Counted from the stretch's first letter, positions 35,746 to 47,701 are shown. The stretch: 64,000 bases of DNA from Epiperipatus broadwayi (GCA_028023455.1 JAQFVV010000183.1:60001-124000), one strand, 5' to 3'. Numbers and translations are program-made. Notes: generated by a model from the sequence alone, not told the origin.

Positions 35746-36244
35746 TGTATTACTTCATTTTTTTTTAATTCTTAATGGTATATATATTTTCTTGGTAGAC
35801 ATTTACATTAAAAAAACATTTCCCAGAAAAGAGTTCTATTAATTTTTTTAGTTTTAGATAATATTTTAATTTTTTTTTTAATAATTTTGTGGATATTTTA
35901 ATTAAGGTTAATATGTTACTAGTAATTGATATAATTAGTTTATTATTAATATACTTATTTTTAGATCAAACTTAGAGAGGCCTTCATTCTGCAGTGGATA
36001 GATAATGATTGAAAATGTTGAGATTAGTTATATGAAAAAGTGAAGCTAAGCATCCACTTTATAGAAAGAGTTTAACCATGACAATCATGTGATCACTGGA
36101 TTAGTAATCTATCTTTTCCTTGTCAGTTTTCAATATGATTAAATCAGAAAAACTTTTATATCTCACTTTAGTAACAGTCATAGTAAACTGCCTCCTTAAA
36201 ACATTATGTAAACAATTTATGTAACTCATTTCAATATATATATA
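35746..36244. other. Unassigned AT-rich sequence
   Basis: CAATCATGTGATCACTGG near 36082-36099 matches the outer motif of families B to D without a recognisable element. Confidence 0.45.
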
Positions 36245-38545
36245 TATTATAACGATCCGGAGAAGCACTTAACGTAATCTGCACTACAAGGGCGCCATCT
36301 AGGCATTTGAACCTAGAAAAATTTATATAGTAGGCAGATATGTAAGTCAAAAAAAATATTTTTTTTTTATTTTATAAATTTTGATATCCGGCTGTTAGCC
36401 CATTGTCACTAGATCAATGGAACAGCAGAGATTTATATTTACAATAAATTCTTATCTAAGAATATTTTTAAAAAAGAATAAAATAAGCCACTGCTAGTAA
36501 TTAACATACAAACATTTATTTACGCACATATATATAAAATTTAACATTTTTATTTTAGTATGTTTATTTTAGATTTTAATTTGATTTTAGAATTTAAATT
36601 TACATTTTAATTTTTATAATATTATAAATTTACATTTTAATTAAGTTCACACAGATGGATTTATGAAAGTTTGTTTTATAATGTTGAGTATAGATCGGTT
36701 ACATAGATTACATGGTTAAAAACATTTCAAAATAAACATAACCGATCAAAATATAAAGTCATTGATAAAGTCAATTGCAGAGGGAAATTTATAAAAACCC
36801 AATAGCATTCACCATAAGATGCTGCAAGATACCAATAACTTAAAAGACATCTGACATAAATACATCTTAGATACTCACTGTAAGGTATCAGTATTTACCG
36901 AATGCCTATATATTTTGATCAAATATGAAAACCAAAAACATAATTAACTGGTAACGAACCCATGCAAGCATCTATACCCAACCTAAATTTAATGCATTTT
37001 TATTTAGAGTGTCGAGTATGAATAGACTACATAGATTTGCATTTGAAAAGAAAATATTCTTTCCCTTTTTTAACCTTAGGCAAAAAGTTCGCAGTCAGAC
37101 CAGCGCCAATCCATCTGATACATTTATGTATGCAATGTAGCATGAAAATACGACAACACAAAATACTATACTGTCAGGAATGTACATCTGAACAGTAAGT
37201 AAAGTTAGAGAAGACATTGTCTCTCCACCAACAGGAATGCTACATCTGTTGGTGAGTAGAACAATAAACAAAAACTGCATAGGAATGGACTGCGGTCCTT
37301 TGCTGACTTACAAACCCATCCATAGGCAAACAGAAGGTGTGTGGCATATATATGCAATCCTGCCCATAGCGGATCTCATACAACATCTACTAATTACACA
37401 AATATATCCAATCCATTGAGCTAATTCAACTACGAAACGAATAACCTAAGATTACCCTCCCTTAAACTATATATATATAACTTTACAAATCTATATAGCC
37501 ATTCACACCCAACTTAAATTTAACATTTATATAACTAGTTTAACAAAAAACAGAAATCATAATAAAACTTAAAGAACAAATAAATAAATAAATAAATGGA
37601 AATGATTTTACAAAAGAAATACATCAAATAAATTATACCTAATTAATAAATAATTTAGTTTGGTCAGATAGGAATCTATTTCTATTTTTTTAAAAATACG
37701 GAACAAGTTTAGAAGTAAAGTTCTTATTGTTTAGAAATGTTCATTAATTATATATATTTAAAGCTGAGAGTTCAAAAAGTTCTTACGATTTCAAAACGTT
37801 CCTTTTATCCATTGCTTGCCGCTTGAACGTGAATTCCCACGCCATCCTAAAGAGATTGGTATTCTGTTGGCCGACTTATTTATTCATCCAGAGGTCTTTT
37901 GCTTTGACTGGTCCTCAATGTAGAAAACGATGTCATTTCTTTTTTTTTAACAAAACTGAAGGGATTGAAGAGTGCATCTTTTCAATCCCTTCTCCCACAA
38001 CTCCGCACTAATACATATCACCACTCTTAATAATAATGCCCTAATAATTTCCAAACTTTTCCTTTTATATTACCTTTAGGATCCAATGGACATTACATCA
38101 TTGTTGATGATGATCCTTCTGTTGAGATCCGATTTCCCGATGGATTTCTCTCATTTGCTATTAGTTTCTATTGTTTTTCTATCTGACCATTGCTTATACA
38201 TTTAAATGCCCAAAGGCTAGTTCACTTTGACTAATTAAAATAATCATTTCCATTTCTGGTTAATTAATGTGTTTTTCAAACTTAAAGATATTTTTATCTC
38301 TAAATCTTTTTGTTGAAAGATTTAGTTTTTCTATTTTTAATAAAGTTTTATTTTAATATTTTTTTTTTTATCTGTGCGATTTTATATATATATGAGTTTA
38401 AGATGATTTTTTAATTTTCAATTTTTAATTCTTAAAAAGGAAGTTTTATTTGCGAATTTTATTTTTTTCATGTTTACCAATATATTAAATTATTTAATAA
38501 AAAAAAAAAAACAATGTAACATTGTCTATGCCCGTTACAATATAT
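36245..38545. mobile_element. Possible LTR-retrotransposon-derived block
   Basis: The block lies between two (TA)n tracts and its ends are inverted in LTR fashion: TATAACGATCCGG at 36247-36260 and ATGCCCGTTACA at 38529-38540, comparable to TGTAACG...CGTTACA. Inside, 36250-36310 (AAGGGCGCCATCTAG) and 37080-37400 are more GC- and CpG-rich than their surroundings. No gag, protease, reverse transcriptase or integrase motif is readable. The overlapping short frames at 37095-37419 and 37823-38011 are not recognisable proteins. Confidence 0.3.
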
Positions 38546-39477
38546 ATATATATATATATTGTGCCCTTATCTATAGGTCATAATAAGGTAGAATGGTCAA
38601 TTGCTAAAAAAAATTTTAAATTTTAAAATACGTTTGTGTAATATATTGATAATTGTATGATCAATTAGATTTTATAGTACAATTTAAGGCTGAATTGAAT
38701 ACCTGGTATATAAAAGTGTAATGAATTATTTAAAAAAACAATTAAATAAAGCTTAATTATATTCTTGCTTATGGTTGTAAAAGCTGGCCATATAAAATAA
38801 CACAGCTATAAATAGTTAAAAGTATATTAACAATTCCATTGTAATGTTTTAAAACTAATAAATTAAAAAAAAACGCTATATGTAATAATATAATTATAAT
38901 TAATATTCAAATTTAATCTAATATATTTTAAAATAAACTTTGGGATGGTGAGAATTATATTTAGTTCTACATATTTAAAATTATTTTTCAAAATTTTATA
39001 AAATATATCAGTTTTGGTAATTTAGACCGAGACGTAAATTAAAAATCAAATCATCTGATAAAGTTAGTAATCATGTGACTGTATATTATATACCTTCACA
39101 CACACGCTTGTTAGAATATAATAATAAAGTTTGTGAATTATAAAACTAAATGTAATTGCTATCTATCGTTGAAATGAATGTTGAAATATTAAATAGCTAT
39201 TTTAAATGTTTAAATGATGTAATATTTAAGTAGTGTTTAAAAGTTGAATACAGTTAATAAAAAAATTAAATATTTTATTTAAATAAAAACAAGATAAATT
39301 AAATATTAATATTAAAATAGATATTAAATATTATTTTAATAATTGTTTTAAAAAAAAATAAATGACTCTGATAAAACTATAATTGAGTTTAAAAATACTA
39401 TTCTAAGTAATATTTTAAAACATGACATCATAAATTCTTTATTTTAAAAAAGTCTAGTCTGTTATAAAACTAAAAAA
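38546..39477. other. Unassigned AT-rich sequence
   Basis: Nothing recognised; ATTAGTAATCATGTGACTG-like outer motif of the foldback families near 39068-39080. Confidence 0.5.
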
Positions 39478-39580
39478 AGTGTAAATTTGTTCGCGCTAAA
39501 AAGTAATTAACCAATCAACGGAGGTATTTTAGCAGACGAAATATAAGAATTAGACGGAGCGGGAGAAGTAATGTGTAAGT
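39478..39580 (+). promoter_or_regulatory. Possible small promoter with exon-donor sequence
   Basis: A short CpG-containing island in AT-rich DNA: TTCGCGC, AACCAATCAACGG (CCAAT box near 39511), AGCAGACGAAA, AGACGGAGCGGGAG, then AATGTGTAAGTAAAG, which fits a splice donor. No coding frame follows. Could be a promoter with a non-coding first exon or the edge of an old element. Confidence 0.25.
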
Positions 39581-42500
39581 AAAGGAAGGAGTAACATATT
39601 TTTTTTAGCTGTATAAGATCGTAAGCTAGAAAAGTGTTATAATTTTTAAAAATTTTGTATTTATTTTAAAAGTTTTGTTTTAACATATAATATTTTGAAC
39701 TGCCTTTAAATGGAGGGCTAATTTAAAAGATTTCTTACCAGGATTTTATTCAAGTTTAGCCAAAACCTTGCAGTAAAAATGGAAATACTACAGAAAACAG
39801 TATATAGAAGTTATGATAAAGGAAAAATATTTGTAAAGTGCCTTGATACAGCTTTATTTATGCTCAACCAGAAACTTATTATTGTAACTCAGATAAATAT
39901 AATTTGGACATTATACCGAAAACTTAAAAGAAAGGTTATTTACCATCAGGAAAAATTATGACGCTCAATTTTAAAAGGCTACTCCGAAGTTTTTTTTTTT
40001 TATTCTTCTCTATGGAAAAATTAAGATGCATATATCATAAAGAAAAAATTATGTAAAAGTTATAATGGAGAAAGAATGTTTGTCTTTTTAAAGGAAACAT
40101 TACAAAGTATATAGTACCAGAATTTTAAAAGAAGGAAAAAAGTTACAGAATAATAATATGAAAGAGCAATTGTGTTTTATGAAAAAGGAACAGAAAACTT
40201 TCTCTAAGAAGAATTAAAAATATTATAAAGTGTTCATTAGAGAAATGCTTAATAAAGATAAAGATTTGGAAAATATAAATCTAATTTACTTAATGAAATG
40301 AATCCATGGAAACAGAAAAGTTTTATTGAATATTTAAATCAAAGTACTGAGAAGATGCATCGTAAAAGTCGCGCGGGAGAAAATATTAGCAAAAAATATT
40401 AGAAGAGAATATTTAGAAGTTTTCTTTACGGGATTAATTGATATCATAATTAATAATTGTATTAAATATTATAAAAAACCAAGGATTGTCATCTATGAAT
40501 ATTTATTAAACAGAGCAATAATTGTTTTGCCTTAAAATTGAACAAGCAGGGAGAAGAACATTAAGTGACTGAAGAAGAAATAATAAACATTTTTTTTTAG
40601 CTTTAGTATGAATGGTTTTCAAGGAAATTTGATGAAGAAGTACAGTAAATATAGTTTGGAATATTTTTTACTAATTTATTTTAAAATATAAAATGTTATG
40701 TGAGATTAGGGAAAACATAAAACATAAATTTAGTAATATTAAAATTTAAATATAATAGCTTGATAAAATTATAGAAATAGTGTTTAAAATAAAGTGTATG
40801 GATGTGAATCTTATATCTACAAGGATCAAATGGATGGTGAAGCCTACGGAACCCGATCGAGATAAAGGTCGTTTTGGTATTTTTTTTTGTAATGGCTATT
40901 TATAATGCATAATGTATTTTTTTTTGGATCATCTATTGACTTAAGAATGAAGTGTGAAAGTCTTAATTATATGTACACATTTTATGCAACATTTTAACAT
41001 ATAATGAGATAGGAGTAATTCGGAATATGCATACAACAATTTATTTAAAGTATATTAATAATATAATTTAACAGAACAATTGTGTGATTCTTTTGAACTT
41101 TCATGTGATAAAGTATTTAGATGTTTAAATAGTTTGTATATGATTAAATATACGGAGGAAAGTAGTAAAAAGATTTTCTTATAGAACAGTGGAATAGTTT
41201 TAAAATATCAATGAATTTTATTATTGTTAGTAATGCAGATATGTATTTGTCGATGTACAGTATAGAAAAAATCTTGAGAAATAAGATCGGATAGTGACTT
41301 GGAAGTACTAGTGGAGAGGAAACCAAGATGATGTGTTTTTTTAAGAAATAGGAAAATATAAGGGATTTGGATCATATTTAGTTTTGTGTGATTTAGTATA
41401 GTTAACAAAGTCCTATGACTGAACACATATGGTTTGGACAGTGTTTTTGCATATCTTTAAACTTTTGATGTTAGAATAAAGCGGAAGAAATAGCTTTAGC
41501 ATCGTTCCTATGATAGAGGTTGGTAGACAGGTAAAAGTCACTCCTCTATAGTGTCTTTTAATTCACTGTGCCATGATTGTCAAGGTATATGACGAGTAAT
41601 ATTCTAGTTGTATTTTGATCCTATGCATCTATCTTTGCTATCCTTATTTCATGAATCTGCATCGGTCAGAAAGATATTTTCAAAGAAATAATGAATAAAA
41701 TAGAACTGAAGATATGTTATCGTTTATGTAAGAATAGTTTATTTGCTTGAATGTATAGAATTGTGTAACTTTAAAATTGAAAGTCCAAAATATCATAAAG
41801 AGAGAAAGAATCATATAATACATTGTAAAATTAATTCAGAAATGAATATAAAATTTTGAAAAGAAATCTAAACCAAGTATTTTAAAAGTGATAATAAAAT
41901 TTGAATTTTTTTTTAAATATTAATGTTGGAGGGAATGAGTATTGCATATTTATCAAGAGAAAATTCAATAAGGTATAATGAACATATACTTGTGCATGGT
42001 ATATTAATAGTTATAATTATATCATCCGAAGTAAGGCTAGAATATTAGGATTAATAAACATCGGATAATGAATAATAAAAACCTAATACCGAATGTAGAA
42101 TAGTGTTTTGATTTTGTAAGATTCCATACAACCAATATGAAACTAAATTTTATTATTTTGTAGAATTTTATTACGAATGTAAATTTTTGTAAAAAATGTA
42201 ATTTTAATAATATTAGGGATGAAAAGTGTTTGTGATAATCATATAAGAAATGCATTTTGTAATAAGCTAACCATAATAATAAATCAAGTAATAATACTAT
42301 ATTTTCTTAAGTGTTAAAAAAAAAAAAAAAATAAGATTTAACTAGGAAAAGTAAATAATATTTTGATTTCATTTTATAAACTAATAAACTAAGTTGAGAT
42401 ATGAAAGTAAGGGATATCCAATGTATATAGTGTAAAAATATTGTTAATTTATTTATGTTGTTAATAAACTTTGTTTTAAATTTGTTTTAAAGTTTTTGTG

Positions 42501-43368
42501 TCCGAGTTGTTATTTCTCCACATGGATGCATGAAATCACGATACATTTATAATTGAAACAGACATATAAATTTTGCACAAAAGGTAAACATAAAAGTGTT
42601 ATAAGAATTTTGAGAATTTATTGGTATTTTAAAATTAAAAGATCATAATTTTATATTATTTATTGGTCATAAGTCAGTTCCCACAATATTACATTTAATT
42701 ATATGCTAATGTTGCCACACGTATTCTGTTGTCAGATTATTAAAATACTACCACGTACATATTTATTTATTTCATTTAGGAAGAAATAAGATTATATTAT
42801 TATTGTTATTATTATTTTTATTATTATTAGTTGCTGTGTAGTAGATTATGACATAAAATTCCCTTTTCATATTTTACTACCGTAATTTTAAATCAGTTAG
42901 AATACAATTTATGAACCCGAGATTTTATTTATTTTACTTCATTTTATTTAATTGAGCTAGATTCTTGTTATAAAGAAGATTAAGATATGATTATTATTTT
43001 AATCGTAGTGAATAGAGCTTAGAAAGTCATAAGAATACTATGAGTTAGTTATTTGGTATAGTAAAAAGGGGGAATAGTGTTCTTATGCCATTGAGGTAGT
43101 ATCGTGTGGATAATGGCTCAATGTAGTCTATCTCGTTCCCTGTATTGTCACTCCATGTCTTATGAAAATAGTAAATATTTGTTAATTCATTTTAAAATTG
43201 AACCGCATTTGTATTTTAAAATTAGAGCTAGTAATCATTTTAATTAATGCTGAATATTTCATTTATTTATTTGTTAACTGAGCTAGAACCCGTAATATTC
43301 GTAATAAACAATATATTTTGGGGTGAGAATGCACGGGGGGAGGTTAGAATATATATATATATATATAT
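39581..43368. other. Unassigned A-rich and AT-rich sequence, probably decayed element
   Basis: From 39770 to 40350 the plus strand is purine-rich and translates into Lys/Glu/Ile-rich scraps with many stops, as a very old retroelement would, but no diagnostic motif is present. AATAAACTTTG near 42470 followed by TTTTTGTGTCCGAG looks like a poly(A) region. (ATT)n at 42796-42830; (TA)n at 43351-43368. Confidence 0.45.
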
Positions 43369-43671
43369 GATCACTAGATGGAGCTTTACCAATTGCTCAC
43401 TAACAAGCTTTGTTTTCATAAATGCTGAGAGAGATAGAATTCAATATCTTTTTTGTTGTCTCGAACCTTTAGACCATGGTTTCTAGATAGTTGGCTCACG
43501 TTAGTAAAGAGTAGGAAGACTAGAAACTAGATCTAAACACCAACTCTACAATCAGCATTTATGAAACATGTTTCTATCAGCTTGAAAGAAATATTGAATT
43601 CTATCTTTCTCAGCGTTTATGTAAACAAAGCTTGTTAGTGAGCTATTGGTAAAGCTCCATCTAGTGATCAT
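43369..43671. mobile_element. Foldback element, family F
   Basis: Arms are near-perfect inverted copies: GATCACTAGATGGAGCTTTA at the left and TAAAGCTCCATCTAGTGATC at the right, continuing through CAATTGCTCACTAACAAGC, TTGTTTTCATAAATGCTGAG and AGATAGAATTCAATAT. The spacer (about 43455-43570) resembles the ribozyme-bearing core of families C and D. No protein frame; an open frame running in from 43247 is chance. Confidence 0.85.
43466..43512 (-). ncRNA. Strongly decayed hammerhead-like segment (family F)
   Basis: Minus strand: CTTTA, CTAACGT in place of CTGANGA, a broken stem II, GAAACCATGGTC (shared word for word with family C), then TAAAG, which pairs with CTTTA as stem I. The core is damaged in two places. 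Confidence 0.35.
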
Positions 43672-44097
43672 AAAATGCAAGCTAAGAGCAGGTTACGAAA
43701 CTTATAACTTGTTTTGTTTATCATATATATATATATATATATAAAAGCATACCAATGATAATAATATGTGATTTCTTCCATTACAATCACAGGATCCAAT
43801 GGACCTGAGCATTTTAAAGCAATGAAAGAGTAAAGGACTCAGATATAAACCTTCCCTCATTGATTCCCAATTGATTAACAAAGAAATTATGTTACAACTA
43901 ACTGAGCTACTATTAAATGTTTAATAGCCATTATACTGTTTGAACCTCATTGATTTCTCAAACAATTTATCATACAATCACTAAATAGGACACTATAACA
44001 AAAAAAAAACGTTTTTAATGATGTCAAATCTACTTTATAAAAGTAAGATTTGATACAAACGTATTTAATATATAGGCAATCATTAAATAGTTTTTGA
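43672..44097. other. Unassigned AT-rich sequence
   Basis: (TA)n at 43722-43742. Nothing else recognised. Confidence 0.5.
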
Positions 44098-44375
44098 AAG
44101 AGGCAAAACTCTCCATACAGTAGCACCACTCAGTGCAAACCAGAGTAATCAATGAATGCAGGAAGGTTTTTGCATAAAATCTCTATCTAGTGACTATTCA
44201 TCCAATATCCCCAGACTAGTTTTTACCTTGAGGCTTTCATCGGTGAGGAGCCCTGCATCCATTGAATACTCTGCTTTGCACTGAGTGGTGCTAGTATAAG
44301 GAGAGTTTTGCCTCTGTCAGACACAGATTGTGTAAGCCTAAAGAATGGTGATCATGTGATGTTTGATGGTTTAAT
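44098..44375 (-). mobile_element. Foldback element, family B, internally deleted
   Basis: Starts AGAGGCAAAACTCTCCATAC and runs through CACTCAGTGCAAACCAGAG, the ribozyme segment and GTGAGGAGCC, then jumps directly to CTGCATCCATTGAATAC and returns GAGAGTTTTGCCTCTG. It ends GTGATCATGTGATG near 44360. The second half's ribozyme is missing. Confidence 0.8.
44201..44253 (-). ncRNA. Decayed hammerhead-like motif (family B)
   Basis: Minus strand: CTCCTCA, CCGATGA (44243-44237; U4 changed to C), AAGC..GGTA, AAAAC, TAGTC, TGGGGA. Stem I TCCTCA/TGGGGA is intact; two core bases differ. Confidence 0.5.
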
Positions 44376-45662
44376 CATTAAATAGTGTTATTTGTTATTT
44401 TTTTTATAAAAAGAAAATGTCTAATTTAATACTAAATTAATATAATAGACATATTCAAAATTAGTTTAGCAATCATTTATATTTCATTATTTAATATATA
44501 CTCATAACATTCAAATTAACTAAAACATAAAATTATTTTTTCCCTTAAATTATTCTTTTTCCTTTGATAGTGAACATTATACAATAAAATTCTGTTTATA
44601 TCTAAGTAACATAGCTTTTATTAAGTAATAGTTATAAAATGTCTAATGAAATATTTATGATTTAATATAAAAACAACTATACAGATGTTTCATGCAATCC
44701 GTATTTTAAATTATTAATGGGTTTCAAAGTATGAAAAGTTTGAAAATGTGAAAAATTTGTTATGTGGGAAAAAAGTCCATAAAATACGTATTATGAATTA
44801 TTATCATATCAGAATAAAATATTGATAAGAAGGAAAAATATTCTACTTAATTATAAAGTTTCGAACAATACAAATGTATTATATAGACGTATTCTGAATA
44901 TATTTAATAAAACATTTTTCAATATTTTCTTGCATTATATATTTATATAACTAATTATATTATATTAAATAATAATGATTAAAAAAATATAATTACCTAT
45001 GCACATGATTAATTATGAATAGGATCACATTCAATAATAATATGTATTTTATTTTTTTATATTCTGAAGTAGAACACACAAAATCAGCTTAATATAAATA
45101 AGATTCAACCTATTCTGGTTTGTAATTAACAATATTGAGGCTAGGCATAGCTAATGAAAAAGATTCTAGTAAAACTGATCCTGTTCCCTCTGTATTGTTC
45201 TACTTCACAACGCAAAATTCGACTGTGATATACTATCTTATATCTTGGTTAAATAATAAGATAAGGTCAATATACATATTGAAAAGAGATATTTCATGTT
45301 CACCTCATGCAGTAAAATAGGTTAACTGGATTTATAATAAATGGAAGTTAAGAAAAAATAAATTGGGTAAAGGAATCTTAGTTCATATCCAATCATAAAA
45401 ACCTGATAGATAAAAAAGATAAAATTGTGTTTTCTTATCACCCAGATGGGATATTTAAATGAACTGATATAGCAGCATATAATAAAAGTAGAAAAGAATG
45501 ATTACAAAGTTCATCACCAAAATTGCATTCAGTGAGGAGGTTACAATAAATTGTACGGGTAATGAATTGAGTTCAGACCTATATGACTATATAAGCTAAT
45601 GAGCTTGGATTAAAAATATTGTGTTTTCAATTTATTCTCATAGTTTTGTAATTAAGTAGAGA
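44376..45662. other. Unassigned AT-rich sequence
   Basis: Nothing recognised. The frame at 45135-45320 has no recognisable motif and low-complexity flanks. Confidence 0.5.
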
Positions 45663-45890
45663 TAAAAGGTGGCTGCTGAAGGATTGCATTAGATCCTAAG
45701 ATCTAGGTGCAGTCCTCTCAGATCCAAGGCTCATCACTGATGAAAGCCACAAGCTAGAAACTAGTCTGGGAATATTGGATGAGTAGGTACTAGATAGAGA
45801 TTTTATGCACAAGCCTTTTGACATCTATTGATTACTCTGGTTTGCACTGAGTGGCACTACTGTATGGAGAGTTTTACCTGTTTCAATAAT
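45663..45890 (+). mobile_element. Family B element, single unit
   Basis: One unit in plus orientation: AAGGTGGCTGCTGAAGGATT, AAGATCTAGGTGCAGTCC, the ribozyme segment, TACTAGATAGAGATTTTATG, ATTGATTACTCTGGTTTGC, and the end TACTGTATGGAGAGTTTTAC. Confidence 0.8.
45724..45779 (+). ncRNA. Hammerhead ribozyme-like motif, intact core (family B)
   Basis: CTGATGA 45737-45743, loop-stem segment AAGC CACAA GCTA (three pairs with an A-A closing mismatch), GAAAC 45757-45761, TA, GTC with predicted cleavage after 45766, then TGGGAATATTGG. The outer stem I CCAA (45724-45727) pairs with TTGG (45775-45778); the inner part has two weak pairs. Core bases are complete. Confidence 0.6.
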
Positions 45891-46136
45891 GTGTTAAAAT
45901 TATTTATAACATTCAACTCTTGGCAGGAGAGTTCTATTATAACGAGGAAACTAGATATGCTGTATGATTTTGCTTCTGTAAACATGTATATGTTTACTGT
46001 AGGACTTTATTTCTATAAATATCAAGAGATTGCATTTAAAAAGATTTGCCTTTTGAATGAAAAAAGTCTTTATAGACTACTAATTTCATTAATCAGTCTA
46101 TATCATCTGGCTGTGATTTTCTAAAACTAAAATAGA

Positions 46137-46171
<35 letters not shown>

Positions 46172-46203
46172 ATAAATAAAGTTTGATATCTGTATTCATT
46201 TCA
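45891..46203. other. Unassigned sequence ending in (TA)n
   Basis: Nothing coding; (TA)n at 46138-46172 borders the Penelope inverted duplication. Confidence 0.5.
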
Positions 46204-46262
46204 CAATATATGTAATATACAAATCAATATATATATCAAAATACAGTACAATTTATATAAAT

Positions 46263-46323
46263 TATATTCTTTTAGAAGTACTTTCGACTATACACTTTGT
46301 AGTCTTTATCAACTATATAACGT
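46263..46323 (-). ncRNA. Degraded hammerhead-like motif in Penelope tail (left arm)
   Basis: Mirror of 47592-47652; see that entry. Confidence 0.4.
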
Positions 46324-46369
46324 TGAATAATCAAAACGAGACAACCCTTAACAATACCCATAGTTCAAT

Positions 46370-46972
46370 TCAGATTTCCCACAATTCTGTTATCTTAACA
46401 TTTGATGACTGGCGATTCATTAACATTTGACGATTTCTTGAAATCAACATAGCCTCTTTGATTTTACGTTTATTATGACAACGTTCAATTTGAATAATTT
46501 TCATATTTTTATAATCAAATTTAAATCCATATTGACAATATTTATTATGATCAAATATAACAGATGATGAAGGTTTATTTACATCTGTTCCATATTGATT
46601 CTCTTTTTGAATTCTATTATATAAAAGCATATGTTCTTTTATTCTCTTCTCAAATGTACACTTAGATTCACCAATGTATTGTACGCCGCATCCACATATT
46701 AATCTATATATAATAGAATTTTGATTAAACTTTGAATTTTGAATTTTAGAATTATTAAGCAATCTATTTATGTTATTTGTAGAGAAAAAAGCAATATGAC
46801 ACAAACCATTATAAATTTTCCTAATAAACTTGACCTGCTCATCTGATATAAATGGCATTGAAATCCATTTCATTTTGATATTTTTATTTTTAATTTTATT
46901 ATAGTGTTGATTTCTTTTAAATCCTTTAATAATATTAGCAATTGCATTATAAAAATGCATTAAAAAATGCAA
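46370..46972 (-). CDS. Penelope-like GIY-YIG endonuclease domain, 5'-truncated (left arm)
   Basis: A 200-codon open stretch on the minus strand, ending in TGA. It encodes only the carboxy-terminal part of a Penelope-like retroelement protein; the reverse transcriptase that normally precedes it is missing. Visible features: a Lys/Asn-rich linker (residues 15-45), the GIY-YIG core as IIYRLICGCGVQYIGES (about 87-103), the conserved Arg in TFEKRIKEH (106-114), and the conserved Glu in IKEAMLI (about 171-177). Cys-x-Cys at 93 and 95 and later Cys/His residues may form the small zinc-binding module of this family. In active elements this endonuclease nicks target DNA for target-primed reverse transcription in the nucleus. 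There is no start codon before residue 34, so the frame is open at its 5' side and is a fragment, not a complete gene. Its twin is 46942-47544; the two differ at residue 145 (Tyr here) and at the first few residues. Confidence 0.85.
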   Translation of the reverse strand: MHFLMHFYNAIANIIKGFKRNQHYNKIKNKNIKMKWISMPFISDEQVKFIRKIYNGLCHIAFFSTNNINRLLNNSKIQNSKFNQNSIIYRLICGCGVQYIGESKCTFEKRIKEHMLLYNRIQKENQYGTDVNKPSSSVIFDHNKYCQYGFKFDYKNMKIIQIERCHNKRKIKEAMLISRNRQMLMNRQSSNVKITELWEI

Positions 46973-47544
46973 TTGCTAATATTATTAAAGGATTTAAAAG
47001 AAATCAACACTATAATAAAATTAAAAATAAAAATATCAAAATGAAATGGATTTCAATGCCATTTATATCAGATGAGCAGGTCAAGTTTATTAGGAAAATT
47101 TATAATGGTTTGTGTCATATTGCTTTTTTCTCTACAAATAACATAAATAGATTGCTTAATAATTCTAAAATTCAAAATTCAAAGTTTAATCAAAATTCTA
47201 TTATATATAGATTGATATGTGGATGCGGCGTACAGTACATTGGTGAATCTAAGTGTACATTTGAGAAGAGAATAAAAGAACATATGCTTTTATATAATAG
47301 AATTCAAAAAGAGAATCAATATGGAACAGATGTAAATAAACCTTCATCATCTGTTATATTTGATCATAATAAATCTTGTCAATATGGATTTAAATTTGAT
47401 TATAAAAATATGAAAATTATTCAAATTGAACGTTGTCATAATAAACGTAAAATCAAAGAGGCTATGTTGATTTCAAGAAATCGTCAAATGTTAATGAATC
47501 GCCAGTCATCAAATGTTAAGATAACAGAATTGTGGGAAATCTGA
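46942..47544 (+). CDS. Penelope-like GIY-YIG endonuclease domain, 5'-truncated (right arm)
   Basis: The mirror copy of the left-arm frame, 200 codons to TGA at 47542-47544, almost identical in sequence. Residue 145 is Ser here, giving DHNKSCQYG; the degraded copy at 28.1-28.6 kb also has a NHNKSC-like segment, so Ser is probably ancestral and Tyr the derived state. The GIY-YIG signature, Arg110, His114 and Glu173 are all retained, so the domain is free of visible inactivating changes. The first methionine is residue 34 (ATG at 47041). Upstream of residue 10 the two arms diverge because the centre of the palindrome is reached. No promoter is evident. I infer a recently formed fragment that has had little time to decay. 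Confidence 0.85.
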   Translation: MHYKNALKNAIANIIKGFKRNQHYNKIKNKNIKMKWISMPFISDEQVKFIRKIYNGLCHIAFFSTNNINRLLNNSKIQNSKFNQNSIIYRLICGCGVQYIGESKCTFEKRIKEHMLLYNRIQKENQYGTDVNKPSSSVIFDHNKSCQYGFKFDYKNMKIIQIERCHNKRKIKEAMLISRNRQMLMNRQSSNVKITELWEI

Positions 47545-47591
47545 ATTGAACTATGGATATTGTTAAGGGTTGTCTCGTTTTGATTATTCAA

Positions 47592-47652
47592 CGTTATATA
47601 GTTGATAAAGACTACAAAGTGTATAGTCGAAAGTACTTCTAAAAGAATATAA
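47592..47652 (+). ncRNA. Degraded hammerhead-like motif in Penelope tail (right arm)
   Basis: Just after the stop codon: GTTATATAG, TTGATAA (47602-47608, where CTGATGA is expected: C3 and G8 changed), A, stem II GACTA (47610-47614) with TAGTC (47624-47628), GAAA (47629-47632), AG-TA-CT mini stem III, then CTA pairing with TAG. Penelope-like elements are known to carry hammerhead ribozymes in their terminal regions (established knowledge); here two core bases are altered. Confidence 0.45.
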
Positions 47653-47701
47653 TTTATATAAATTGTACTGTATTTTGATATATATATATTGATTTGTATA
47701 T

